From assembly GCF_003265705.1 (NCBI RefSeq), contig NW_020312788.1, forward strand, positions 6,370,553 to 6,434,552: a DNA stretch of 64,000 nucleotides. Direction: 5' to 3'. The DNA is from Callorhinus ursinus (Eukaryota; Chordata; Mammalia; Carnivora; Otariidae). The stretch's first letter is position 1. Every line of letters starts with the position of its first letter. Below the pieces are notes generated by a model that did no database searches, was not told where the DNA came from, and saw only the letters and a list, made by a program, of their open reading frames with translations. The translations under genes were made by a program, and so were the position numbers. This document shows positions 1 through 12,900 of this stretch, piece by piece.

Positions 1-373
1 GTAAAGAATGAAAGAATACAGATTATCATATCACTATTTTGCCCAGAAACTTTTAAATTTATATAAAATCGGTCCAAATGACTGTATTGCATGTGCTTTA
101 GGGCCTGTGTGCCCAGTGGCTTCCCCAGCCTCGTGTGAAGCCTCCGCTCAGTATGTGGCTTTCTTCCTTGTGCTCGAAACACTGTTTGATATTTGTCCCT
201 CTGTACTTCTGCCCTTAGTTTTATGCTCCATGGCCTGTAGACAACTCCAGGATTCGATCTGCTTTTCAAGACTTTCTCAGCACATCTTTCTTAGTGGTGT
301 CTTGATTCAGTATCCGTGGACATGCCTTAATTCCCAATTTCCTAATTCAGTAGGTACTGCCATGTGACAGCAG

Positions 374-561
374 TTTTATTATTTATTTATTTGACAGAGA
401 GAGACACAGCGAGAGAGGGAACACAAGCAGGGGGAGTGGGAGAGGGAGAAGCAGGCTTCCCGCCGAGCAGGGAGCCCGATGTGGGGCTCGATCCCAGGAC
501 CCTGGGATCCTGATCTGAACCCAAGGCAGAGGCTTAATGACTGAGCCACCCAGGCACCCCT
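374..561 (-). mobile_element. Can-SINE (tRNA-Lys derived)
   Basis: The reverse complement begins with the tRNA-like head GGGGTGCCTGGGTGGCTCAG and ends in an A/T-rich tail read here as TTTATTATTTATTTATTTG. Flanked by an imperfect duplication: ACAGCAG at 367-373 and 563-569. Confidence 0.92.
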
Positions 562-1737
562 CACAGCAGATTTATGGTTACCTTTTCTGTTACTGAAGTC
601 TTACTAGCCTTCCATAGTTGTGGATAATAATTATACTTTCTGGTGACTCAGATTTGACTTTTGGCTTTTCTGTGTGTCTGGTTTTGTTTTGTTTTTGTTT
701 TTGTTTTTTATAAATCTTGTACTATTTGGTTTTCAAAATGTGTCTTTTTTTGTCTTACATCCAGATTTTAAAAATTTAAGAGATTCTTTAAATAAAGTGC
801 TTTGTCAGTTACAAGCTGAATTTTTATTTCATGTACCCAGGAAACTGAAATGACAGCACATTAAACAGGGAGATTTATTTTTCTTTCACTTTACAAGAAG
901 ACTCCGTCCAAAGCTAATGTAGCAGCCCGACAATGTCCTGAGGCAGCCAAGCTCCTTCTTGCTTTCTGTTGTATCTTCCTTAGTGTGGGTCTCTTTTCCT
1001 TTTATGGAAAGATAAATGCAAATCTCCAGTCATCCTGTTCACATTCCTGGCATACAAAATGGGAAGCACCAAGGGCATGCTGGCTCGCTCTATCAGATGT
1101 TAACATGGCACCCTGAGGTAACCAGGAGCTTTTGCTTACATTTTACTGGCTGGGATTCTGTCACGTGGCCAAACCTGGTGACAGGGGAAGCCAGGAAATG
1201 TAGGCCTTGAGCTCCACATTCTGCCCTACTCATCAGAGTCAGCACTCATCAGGAAGGGAGAGGGGAACAGGGGTTCCTGGTGGGCAGCTCACTATCCCCC
1301 AAGTGCCTCCAACATATTAGGCGTTCAGTAAATACCTGTCCCTTGGATTTTTATTATTGTGTTTCCAGATATACAATATGTTTATGCTTTTTGGACAAAT
1401 GTATTCTGATACTTGTATGGGGATAGTAGAAGGTATAGCAAGTGGGGAGAGAGTAGATTTCCTGAGGAGGGGAGGGTAATGGAGACCCACAGATGGCTGG
1501 CTAGCTTGGGAGGGGGTTGTGATGTGGTAATGAGTATGATTATTGCTGTTTACCTGGAGTTCTCATTCTTGCTAAACCTTGATCTTTCTTCTGCCCTTTT
1601 AATTGTTTACAGGGTAACTTTGCTGCATATCCATCTAGGAAGGGTACGACACAGACAAATGGATTTTGTGTTTTCACAAAAAGTTTCTTTTCCTGAGAAG
1701 TGAGTTTTTAGGAAGTGTGATATGGTAAAGATTGTTT

Positions 1738-1965
1738 GTGTGTTTTAGAGTCAGAAAGCTCTGAGTTTGAGCTCAGCTCTGTCACTGACCAGTGGTGTGA
1801 CTTTGAGTGCCTTCTTTTAAACATTTCTGAAAATCAGTTTCTCTGTTCTGGGGATAATGATGCTTCCTCACAGAACAGTTGTGAGGATTAAATAGGATGA
1901 GTATTTAGAAGTACTTGACACATAGTAGAAGATCAACAAATGCGAGTTCCTTCCCTCCCCCATCT
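1738..1965 (+). mobile_element. MIR SINE relic
   Basis: AGAGTCAGAAAGCTCTGAGT, CTCTGTCACTGACCAGTGGT, GTTGTGAGGATTAAATAGGA and CACATAGTAGAAGATCAACA match MIR along nearly its full length. Confidence 0.85.
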
Positions 1966-2699
1966 ATGAAATGGCATGTTTTACTAGTTTCGTAAAGTTT
2001 AAAATCTCCCTATTACTATGAATTTAAATTTTTTTTTTGTGCCCTATCCTATTGAGGTAGTTACCTAAAAATTCCCTTGTAACAAATAAACAAAAAGTAG
2101 TTGTCCTTGTTATAATGCAGCCAGGAAGAGAAAGACTGTGTACCTTTCATGTGCTGGTTCCTTCAACTCCTTTTCTGTAACTTTAGGGGGGGGCTCTAAT
2201 TGAATTTAAAAAAATTAATCTGACTATTAAATGCTGGTGAATTTTTAAAAAAAATCTGGGAACAGATTTAAGTATAGTAAGATAGGTTAGCTTGTTTGTC
2301 TTTTCACTGCCCTGGGAAGAATCAGGCAGGGTTCTGTATATGCAAGAGGTAAAGTTGTGCCTAATAGGAAGACATTATTTTTGGTAGACAAAGGTGACAT
2401 TACTTGGAACGTTAACTATATGATGGCAGGGACTGTGTCACTTGATCGTCTCTGGACTCAAGTGCCCAACATAGGGAAGGTACAAAGTTGGTATATGATT
2501 ACTATTAGTTGATACATTTGTCTTCCTGTTGCATTCACTTCATTCTTCCTTCATTTCACACCTGTGGTGAAAAGGCATACACTCAGGGTCCACCTCAGCT
2601 GGTCTCCCCTGCCTCTTCATGACCTTTATCCAGCTCCAGCTCGCTGCTGTGGACAACTTGGTATACTCACTGCCCTTGACACACACCCATAAAATAAAA

Positions 2700-2880
2700 A
2701 CAGCTCTAATGTGTTCAGCACTGATAACACATTCTCTTTAGTCCTCATAAGAACCCAAACCCAGTTTGGGATGAGGAATGTGAAGCTCGGGGTGGTGGGG
2801 GGGTGGGGGGGAGAGGTTAAGTGTCCTGCCCAAAGCACATGTCTGGTCAGTGATCAGGCAGGACTGAGCGCCGGGTCAGC
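2700..2880 (-). mobile_element. MIR-like relic
   Basis: CCTCATAAGAACCCAAACCC, GAGGTTAAGTGTCCTGCCCA and a following GGTCAGTGATCAGGCAGG resemble MIR on the minus strand; a G-rich expansion interrupts it at 2789-2813. Confidence 0.55.
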
Positions 2881-3380
2881 CCCATGCCTGCCAGAGGCTG
2901 CCTCTCCCAGCCTCATGGGCGTGCCTGCTGCAGAGCCTTCTGCATTCACCACTCAGTGCGCTCTGCCCTCTCCTCAGTCCTCTCGTTGGACCAGTCCCAC
3001 CTTCCTGCATCTCTTTTTCCCTCTTGTCGTTTTTCCTTGTGCACTCAATCTTGCCTCAAAGATGTAGTGACTAAACCATATGTCGGAGTTCCTTAGAGCT
3101 CGGCTGGACTGTAGGAATCTCTTGAGACTTACTAAATGCCTTATTTGCTTTCAAAAATTTATAGTAAAAATCAATTATATTAATTGAGTCCTATGAATTT
3201 ACCAGCTATTTGCCCATTCTATAGAATGAGAAATCTAGGACTCATCACTGGTGATCTGGTGGCTTAGGATCTGATCACAGAGCAGACTCCAAAGTCCACC
3301 ATCACCATGAGCACCTGGGCTGAAACTCTATGTGAATGGGGGCCATAACTTGTTTTTTTGTTGTTGTTTTGTTTTCTTTG

Positions 3381-3393
3381 AAGATTTTGTTTT

Positions 3394-3440
<47 letters not shown>

Positions 3441-3579
3441 TCAGACAGAGGCAGGCAGAGGGAGAAGCAGGCTCCCCACTGAGCAGGGAACCTGATGCCG
3501 GACTCGATCCCAGGACCCTGGGATCATGCCCTGAGCCAAAGGCAGACGCTTAACCGAGTGAGCCACCCAGGCGCCCCAA
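3381..3579 (-). mobile_element. Can-SINE with expanded TTTA tail
   Basis: Head GGGGCGCCTGGGTGGCTCAC on the minus strand. The tail is expanded to about 12 TTTA units at 3393-3440. A likely target duplication TGTTGTTTTGT is at 3362-3372 and 3584-3594. Confidence 0.92.
3393..3440 (+). repeat. (TTTA)n microsatellite
   Basis: About 12 tandem TTTA units forming the expanded tail of a minus-strand SINE. Confidence 0.95.
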
Positions 3580-4146
3580 CTCATGTTGTTTTGTAAACCA
3601 CGATGCCTGGTCCACATTTGGCAATGAAAGCAGATTAAAAATCGTCAGGCTGATCAACAGTCTCACTCTTGCTTGGGAGCAGTCTCAGGGCTGGCTCTCC
3701 TGGCCGTGCCCCAGGACCCCGGGTCAAATCTAGAAAATAACAGTCTCTTTTTGGCAGAAGAAAGAAGCAAGACATTTGGTAATTTCAGATATTAAACCCT
3801 CTGAGAGGGTAGGGTAAAGATTTTCTATCCCTGGAAGATAGAAATAAATAATACTTGGTCTTCCAGACAGTTCCTAAAGAGGAACTCGAAAATCATTTTT
3901 GGCACACATGCCGTTGTCAGAAAGTGAGTATAAATACGTCCTAATCAGCATGCGTGTTTGGACATATACATTCAGTTGTGTTTGTGAAAATATCAGGAAT
4001 TTTATTTTATAGTTTCAGAAGTCAAATTCGTTTGGGTAGTTCTATCAAGATTCAAAGAAATATTTTGACATCACCTTTCTAAAATACTAGGGAGAAACTC
4101 CACCTTGAGTTCTAGGAAAGGTTGTTACTGAGGTGACTTTATATAC

Positions 4147-4192
4147 AGTGTATGTGTATAGTATATGTATATATATATATGTATATATATAG
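4147..4192 (+). repeat. TA/TG-rich microsatellite
   Basis: Alternating TATG and TATA blocks; a second TA-rich block lies near 4981-5008. Confidence 0.85.
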
Positions 4193-4604
4193 CCAAAAAA
4201 ATCCTTATTGAAGATGTACACATGATTTATCTGAAACATTCAAATTAAGAATATTTTAAAATGGCTTTAAACTTTTTAAAACTCTTGTAATTATAATAGG
4301 ACCTCCATAGGGCTAACAATGTTATAGTTGTAGTTTTCAAAAGTTCCTGTTTTCTCTATTTGTGCTCACTGAGAAGTAAAGACTCCCTCTGCTGGCTGTT
4401 TCAGAACATGCAATTTTTCGGGCAAGTTAATGCTGCAAAAAGTGAAACCCAAAGAACAACCTGTCTTGACATTCAAAAAGCTAGGTGCTTAGGGACATAT
4501 GTGCATTTCTATGCTGTGGTTTTTAGTTATCTAATGCTTTTATCTGGGATGCCATATAGAAGCAGCGGCTTACAGCAGCATGAACGTTGGAGGAACAGAG
4601 TGGC

Positions 4605-4740
4605 AAGAACAGGGTCAGGGAGGGGCCGGGAGACAGATTCCCTGGCTGGCTCTGCCAGGGAATAGCTGGGCATCCCCAAGCAAGTCAGACGCTCCTCAGA
4701 AGTGGCTTCTTTGTTTGTAAAATGAGAGGATTTCAGTGGA
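4605..4740 (+). mobile_element. MIR-like relic
   Basis: A TTTGTTTGTAAAATGAGAGG segment follows a CTGGCTCTGCCAGGGAATAG core-like segment, in MIR order. Confidence 0.5.
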
Positions 4741-7700
4741 TGTTCTCCAAGAGTCCTTTTGACCTTTACTGTTCTGTGTTTCGAACAGTATTGATTACAT
4801 TTCTTTTACAGGGATATGTTCTATATGTGTTTTGCATCAATATAAAATAAATATTTAGAAAAAGGAAGAAAAGGTAAAATGACCGAAATGGTTATAAATT
4901 ACTTGCTTCTACTGCTGTCACAGCATGGGAATGTTTGGCCTAGAAAGTGATATTTTGTATGCTATTGTAAGTTTATACTATTATATATATATGTATAATA
5001 TATATACACTATTATAATATCTCCCAAATGTCCCAGAAACCCTGAACACAGCATGTTTCATTAATCCTATGGCACCTTAAATTACAAGAAGTGTCATTAT
5101 TTTATATGTTTCCAGTTATATCGATCATACCACTGATGGCAAGTTACTTCCAAGTTTCAGAGAAGTTAAATGTGAGGAAACATGCTTTTAAAAAATTAGT
5201 AAGATAAGGTAGTTCCTAAAAGTGCTTCCTTTGACACCAGGCAGCCCAAGAATTGCAGTAAAATGTCCGATGTGCCCCGGGCACTAATACGTATTCTCTT
5301 TCTTCTCTTCCTGGTTGCCCCCCTCTCTTCTTAACCTTTCCTCCACCCTGCCCCAACTTGTCCTTCCCACTGTGTGACACCGTTTCTAACTTTTTTTGCT
5401 TAGACGTGTGTTATGGGCATTCTGGGAAGACATGATTGCTTAAAACCTGAAATGAGATACTGGAGTAACATTGTGTCCAACATAAGCATGACCAGTGGTT
5501 TTCTGCTTTAAATCTGAATAAACATTAGCACTTGTGAAGGTTTTTTTTACTTCAAAGATGAATTAGCACTGGCATCTTCACAGGAATTACATGAGTTTTA
5601 AAAACACTGAGGCTTCAGAGAACACTCCTTTGATGAAGTCATTGGAAACATGAGTGTGGGATTTGGGATTTGACCATCTTTATTCATATTGGATTTAGGT
5701 CCTAAAATAAGACGTTTGTATAAATATGTAGATATGTGTGTGCGTGCTTTAGGATAGCTTTAGACTTCGTTTTTAATGTGTGCCTTCTTTTATAATGAAA
5801 TTGGAGCTGTTTCTTTTGCCTTTCCCCCCCTGCCACATAACAGAGCATACAGAAAGGGCTCCCAATTTCTTCTTTGCAAAACTGAACCCCCACTTGAGTC
5901 TGTCTTGCTACCCTGGAGAAAGAAAGGAAGCCCAAGGAAGGAGTAGCTTGTGGGGCTCTTGGCCCGAGAAGGAGAGCAGAAAGGGTCAGGAACAGAGTTG
6001 GAGGCTCAAATAAAGTAGAGGGGCATCAAGAGGACTTTTCTGCGTGCCCCTTGGCCTGCAGACTGGCTTTCTTCTCTTGGATGGAAGCCTGGCCAGGCCA
6101 TGATTTGGCAATGTCGCTCTTCCAAGCTCTCAGGTGTGACTGCTCAATCCTCTGCCGTCTAGCCGTGGGGCATTGCCACACTGGGCCCCTTTGGCTCAGT
6201 GCTGCATAGGAAACAAATTAACGCATCCTAAATCTCCATCCTTATATTTTGAATTTATATCCAGAACTCCTGGAGGTTCTACATGGATCTCCACTAACAC
6301 AGGTCCTTCAATTCGATTTGTTTATTTATGTATCCAGGCATGCCCTGTGGTTTTCCTATTGAGATGAAATGACATACAAATGTAGACACATTCACAGTTT
6401 TTACAGAGATGCTGTGGGGATGACCCATCTGGGACCCTGAGGACTGCAGACTAATGGAAGGAGCCTGGCTCAGTCAGTGGTGACGTGGTGGACCCGCCTC
6501 AGCGAACTCAGAGCCGTCTGCCTCTGATTTTGAGTGGGAGAGAAAAATTAGCCTCAGTTTGGTCAATAGGCCATTGTAGGATAGGCTTTCTGTTAACTTA
6601 TAGAACCTGCTCCTAAATTTTTAGGTCATCATGTGGTTATTTATCATTATTCCCTTACTACTTTGTAATCATATTCTTATAAAATTACCATTTAAAACTT
6701 AATTCTCTGTTTCCAGCCATTGAAGAAAGGCATTCTGTCATTTGTGTATCTAAAAAATGATCCCATCTGTGGCGGCCTCCTCACTGGTTTGCTTTGATGG
6801 AAACCAGTGTCCAGCAGTGCTGGGTGAGGACCCGCCTTCTGCAGGCCTCCTGACCTCCTCACCTGCTCCTCAGAGCTTAGTCCCTCTGATCTCGGTAAAG
6901 TGGTCTATTGTCGCATGCATGTGTTTTTGCTTCTTCAGCCCTCGGTGTCTTTGCTCACAAATATTTGTCCTGCCCAGATGTCCTCTGACCTTTTTTTTTT
7001 TTTAAATTCTCACAGAATACCAGAATTGAAATGGGACAGAGAAATCACCTTATCCACCTTTGTTCAGTTCACAGATTTCATGAAAACTTGCCTATGTTTT
7101 CTCTTTGGTCTCAGTGTATTTTTTCCTCCCTTGGGGGTTTTCAAACCCTGTGAGGTTTCAAAGCTACTGTTTAGGAATCCTTAATGTTGTCTTCTACGGG
7201 CCTGTGCATGATGGGCTCATTCATCACTAAAAGAATAGTTTTGGTTATCAGCTGTGTGCCAGGCCTTGTGGCAACTGCTGGGGCCACAGTGGGAAGCAGA
7301 CATTGACGTCATTTCTGCTTTCATGCAGCATTCTGAGCATTGGAGGCTGATGGATAGTCATTACAGAGTTGTGGACACACATACATGGAACAAAGGGCCT
7401 GGAACTAAACGGGGAGGGTCATTGAAATTTCCCCACAGAAATGATGGTTCATCTGAGGGATGGAAAGTAGAAGGGGGGGGGAGGACAGTGTACAGAGCAG
7501 CTCTAGTGGTATATGCAAAGACCCTGTGTCAGGAAGGAGCATGGCTGTTTCAAGAAACTGAGAAAAAAATAGTATGTTTGGAGTTAGAGAATAAGGGAAG
7601 GATCACAGGGCATACATTTGAAAAGAGCCACAGGATATGGAATAGACCTGTTTGTGCCGGTCAGTTTCTGTAGTTCTGAAATTGGTGGCAGTATCTATTT

Positions 7701-10546
7701 TGAATTAATATCTTTCTTATTTTGAGTTAATATCTTATAACTAATTGAACATGGGCTCTTTATGCTCAAGTAAAATGTGTTTTTGAAATATTTTTTAATG
7801 GAAAGAATTTAAGACACCCTACAACCTGGTTTCTCTAAACTCGGTACTATTTTGCTCTTAATAAATATTTGACAGCTAGAAAAATAACACAAGGTGGCAA
7901 TAAAGAAGCAGTAGCTTTCCTTGAGCTGTTCGGGTCTTTTGGAACAGAATTTGTTTTTAAAATATACCATTTTGTTAGAGATTTGGAATAAGTAATAATG
8001 AATATATTATTTTCCATTTCCTTCAGGGGAACACACTGAGTTGCTTAATTCAAAATATCTAAGAATGTCTTCTTTTATCTTAGAACACTGCATTCCTTAT
8101 TTAGAAGAATGTAAAAATCCAGGGCTACTCTGACCTTGATATAAAAATATTTCTCATGATTTAGGTGCATTGCCTATCTGTTGAAAATAATAGGGAAAAA
8201 AAAACCCTGGAAACATTAAAAGATTGCTTTATAATCCTACTGCACTTGGATGGCAAACTTTTAAGGAAATAAGCTTTACTGTGGAAAGCTGTAAAAATAA
8301 GCTTTACTTCGGGACCTAGGTGACATCACACCTCTATGGGCCTTATTTCTTACTTCCTATTAACCATATGTGAGCAACATATAATTAATAGACACAATAA
8401 ATAAATTAATGTTTCTTTTTAGAAGTTATATACTTTTCATCATGGGAAGGCCTTGGTATTTAAATGTGCTGTTTAAATTATTTTAAACCAAATAATAGTA
8501 AATAAAAATCAACGTTTAATTAAATATTAAGTGTAGTCTTTAAATGTAGTTAATTTAAAAATTAAATTTAAATTCTCCCAAAGTAGAAGCTTTGACACAG
8601 AAGATAACCATGTCCCAATGATCTTTTTTCTTCTCTTTTCCTCTTTCTTCCTCCCCCGCCTCAGCTTCCTTCTTCTTTTCTTTTAATTTTTCTCATTCTG
8701 TGGATTCTCGTTCATGTATGCTTAATCCGTGCTCATTTTTTACCTGCCGAATGATTATTCCTGCTCCCTTCTCCCGTCTCTGAAAAGACAAAGGATAAGT
8801 GGGGGAAAGCTACCCTGTAGCTGATTACTTACCAAGGGGTCCACTGCCCCCCTTTTGCTCTGTGACATTGACCCATGACCGGCTGACAACCCTGAGTTTG
8901 CTTCACATGTTCCAGGATGAATCCAGGCTGGGAAGGAACTAGCTCACTGTCCCGTGCCCGTCGCATTCCTGGGGGCTGCAGGGAGGAGGAGGAAGAAGGC
9001 CGACGGCTTGGCTCTTGCCCAGTGCTTTCCGAAGGCTTTTCGAATCATCTGTTCTGAGCATCAGAATTTCTGGTGATTGCAGCAGATGAATCCGACGCAT
9101 GCTTTGGGGGGGCAAGGTGATACGTGTTGAATTGACTTTCATTTGATCTCTTTATTTTTCAGAAATAGCCGTTGTCTTATATTTTAAATATTTTATCTCT
9201 TTTAGTCTCAAGGCTTTCGGGACCTCAAGCTTTCTTCTAAAAAGTTAACTATCTCTTGCCACCTCTATGTATTTGAACGTTGTTGTGTCTACTGCTTTGA
9301 ATATGGGTTTTTAATCTCTTGCCTCCACTTTTATGGAGGGCAGTTGAGGGGAATTGAAGTATAAAGTGTATAAACTACCTCGATAAGGATGTCAGCCAAA
9401 ACAGAGATCATGTTCCACCCACATTTGAGCACATCCCCTGCAGGGGTGACTGTGCCTGTGTAGTACATTTGCCCTGCTAGACACCATAGGCTCCCAGCGC
9501 AGTTTTTGAAGCTGTAATCCCCTCCAAAGGCCAAGGTTGCCCTGACTGTCAGGATTACAGTGACACGGAAGGGTTTTGCCTAAACACAGCCCATGTGTAC
9601 ACTGTTGGCTGTCCTTGGGTGTGCTCTCTGTTTATGCTGCAGGGATGTTATGGACAGACCTTATCAGTGTGTGTGTCTCTTGCTGGTCAAGTATCTATTC
9701 ATTGATGAAACAGAGAAAGTTCCTATTCTTCTTTAGTGTCAGGCAGCATTTCTTCCTACTGGCATATAATTTCAAATGATCAATTGGTATGAATAATATT
9801 TTCCTCCCCCTATTTTTCCCTTTATAAAGCAAGCTGGGAATTGGGACCACCGAACTGGAAATTATAATATCCCTTTATTAAGTATCATAATTATATGATT
9901 TTAAGATCTCTTTTTTACCACTCAGGATGTAGAGGAGACAGGATACCACTATTTTGCTCTAATGATTAAGAACAGCCTTGCTGTTTTTTTGTTTTTGTTT
10001 TTGTTTTTTTTTACCTAATCACAAAAGTTTTTAACTTAGTTTTAATCCATACTAGCCATGGAGGTTTTCAGATGACTTGACTTCTTTTCTGAAATAAGAT
10101 GGTTTTGTGTAGTAGTACTTTTGGCAAGAGGCATAGTCAACTCTCCTAGAGAGTTAAGGCCTAGATGATCTTTCCCCTTTTCATAGATTTTAAGGAGAAA
10201 AAAAATAGTTAAAAAAAAGAAAAAAATAGTGGTAAAATGAGACTTTTTAACAAGGCACCCCTTTGTAGAATAAGGAATTTTTCACAATTATTGAGTAGAT
10301 TTGAGAGATGACAGGGATTTACTGCTGTGGAATATCAATTAAAATATAATTTTATCATTCTTAGATAAATGTGTATTTGGGATAAATGTCAGAATTAAAT
10401 AAGAGTTTAAGAATACGAGTTTGAAATGGAGCTCAAAAGAAAATATTAAGCTTTTCTTCGAGCAGGTGTTATTTATTTTAAAATGCCTACATGTACCTAT
10501 TACAAACATTTGAGTTGGCCTAGCCCTTCTAAATGTATGTGTTTTG

Positions 10547-10751
10547 GGCGCCTGGATGGCTCAGTTGGTTGAGCGACTGTCTTCGGCTCGGGTCATGATC
10601 CTGGAGTCCCGGGATCGAGTCCCACATCGGCCTCCCTGCTCGGCGGGGAGTTTGCTTCTCCCTCTGACCCTCTTCCCTCTCGTGCTCTCTGTCTCTCACT
10701 CTCTCTCTCTCTCTCTCTCTCAAATAGATAAATAAAATCTCAAAAAAAAAT
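10547..10751 (+). mobile_element. Can-SINE
   Basis: Plus-strand head GGCGCCTGGATGGCTCAGTT, CT-rich region (10696-10720) and AAATAAAATCTC tail. Flanked by near-identical 16-bp direct repeats at 10531-10546 and 10752-10767. Confidence 0.93.
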
Positions 10752-12539
10752 AAATGTTTGTGTTTTGATTCTTGGCAACCTGTGTCTTTCAAATTTGCAA
10801 CAACATAGTCTAAAGAAAATAATGGCATTTCCTAATTGGTTAGATACATTTTTCATTTTCCCCAAATTTACCTCTTGTTCAGTTCTTGTCTACTTCTTGA
10901 ATTTGGTTTAGTCTTCAGAATGTCTCCAGTCTTGTTTTTTGTTGTTGTTGTTTGTTTGTTTTTTTTTTAATTTCTCAATTCCTCTGATATAAAAGATAGA
11001 GCATGAAAAGTAAGAGGCATACTTCTGTTAGCCCAGGCGATGGGAGTTTACTGGAAGAAAACATGGGTAGTCAGAAATTACTGGGAACCTTCCCAGCAGC
11101 CCCCATGTCATTCCCATTTCCCCTCCATCTCCTGGCATGGGATTTGCCAAGTGGCCTCTGAGGAAATTGAAACAGTGGCTCATCATTGTGCCACCTGAAG
11201 GAACAGCCACAGGCTCGGATCCTCTTTTCCTCTCAGGAGTGGTCGTCTTCAAATTGCTTTTGTCAGGAGCATGCACAGGGCCTGATCAGTCAGTGTTAGC
11301 CACAGCACATGGACATACAGCAGACAGCATCCCTTAGAGTCCCACCAACTGTCTAGCACAGATACAGATCCTCAAGCCACACGCTTAAGAGCACTAGCCT
11401 TCCTGCATGCAATCATGGGAAGCACTGAGATTCCAAGCAAATCTTGGGATTTTAGTGAACCACATGTTTTAACCAGAAAACGAATGAAGTGAAAGCTCAA
11501 ACAGTTGCACCTGATTTTGGCTGTGTATTTTCATGATCTTCTTCATACGACTCCATGTAGCAACCTCAGTGACTTCACAACTCAGAACTGCCCACAAACA
11601 GTGATACTGAGTCAGTTCTTACCTTGAACTATATTTATAAGAAAACTTGTTTATTTGTTGATCATTGAAAATAATTTTAATTTACCAAGCATAACAATTT
11701 AATCACATACTTTGTGACAAAGTATTTTTAAATTAAAGTTTGTAAATATGTATCGAGTCCCTCCTATGTCAAAAACACTTTGATTGGCACTACAGGGGTA
11801 CAAAGTTCATTTGTTCCAAAGATCTTTAGTAAGCCATACACTGCCTTGGGCTAGGTACCTGAAATATGATGTCAAATGATAAGTAAACAGAGATTTTCCT
11901 TGAAGGACTTTATTATTAGTACAGTTGAGGAGAAAGACATGCAAATAGAAAATTACAAAATAAGAGCATGGAAAAAGGGCACTGTAGATTACAAAGCCTT
12001 GGGTAGTCAGGGAAGCCTTTCTCAAGGCAGAGCCATGGAAACTGGGGCCAAATAATGAGTAGGAATTTGCCAAATAAAGCATGTTGTTGGAGGCTGAAGC
12101 GTTGATTCCAAGTAGAGGATAATTCACATGAAACTAAGAAAGAACGGATGGCAAGTACCTGTCATATTTGGCTAGGATCACAGAATGTCCTGTTCTACAG
12201 GCTGGTTTCCTGGAGAACGTCCATGCTGTGTGCATGCTAGAGTCTGGGCTTTATTCCATGGGTTCCCATTTTCCTGGTTCCATTTCTACCTTACTTGGTC
12301 TTTCAGACTTTCTTGCCTCTAAGTCACCAGTCAATATTGGTATTTCTCAGGGTTCAGTTTAGATTCTGTCTTTCCTTTGTTCTTCCTCTTCTCCCTCGCC
12401 AGATGTATCCATGTCTATGTATTTGTTTACTGCTTAAGAGCTCGATGGTTCTTAAGTCAGTTCTGAACTTAGGACCACACATCCCTATCACCGCCATCCT
12501 ACCTACCATTTCAGTTTACTTAGGACCAGGCTCCTTGTT

Positions 12540-12900
12540 TGCTGCAACTGCCTTCCCTGACTCCTCTCAGTCTTAGAACCTGCCAAAGTCCTTTACCAGT
12601 GCACCCAGGGACTTCTGTTCCCTTAGCCTGAAGTGCTTTCACCTTCCCTTTGCCTAGCTATTGCCCATTCTTACTTCAGGTCTTGGCTTAAATATCACTT
12701 TTTCATGGATATCTTCCAGGTCTCTCCTAACCTCATGTTGTGATTAGTAATATGCTGCATTTTTATGCCCTAGTTTATAATTATTTTTTTTAAATACTGC
12801 TTTCCCCACTAGACTTTAAGCTCTCTGAAGGAAACAACAGTCTCTGTCTGTGTCAGCCTTGTTTTAAAACACTTAGCAAAGGATATGTACTTTGTAAGAG
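12540..12900 (-). mobile_element. L2 relic
   Basis: CCTGAAGTGCTTTCACCTTC, CTTCAGGTCTTGGCTTAAAT and ACTAGACTTTAAGCTCTCTG are antisense landmarks of the L2 3' region. Adjacent L2-like pieces in the other orientation are at about 11740-12130 and 12905-13060. Confidence 0.65.
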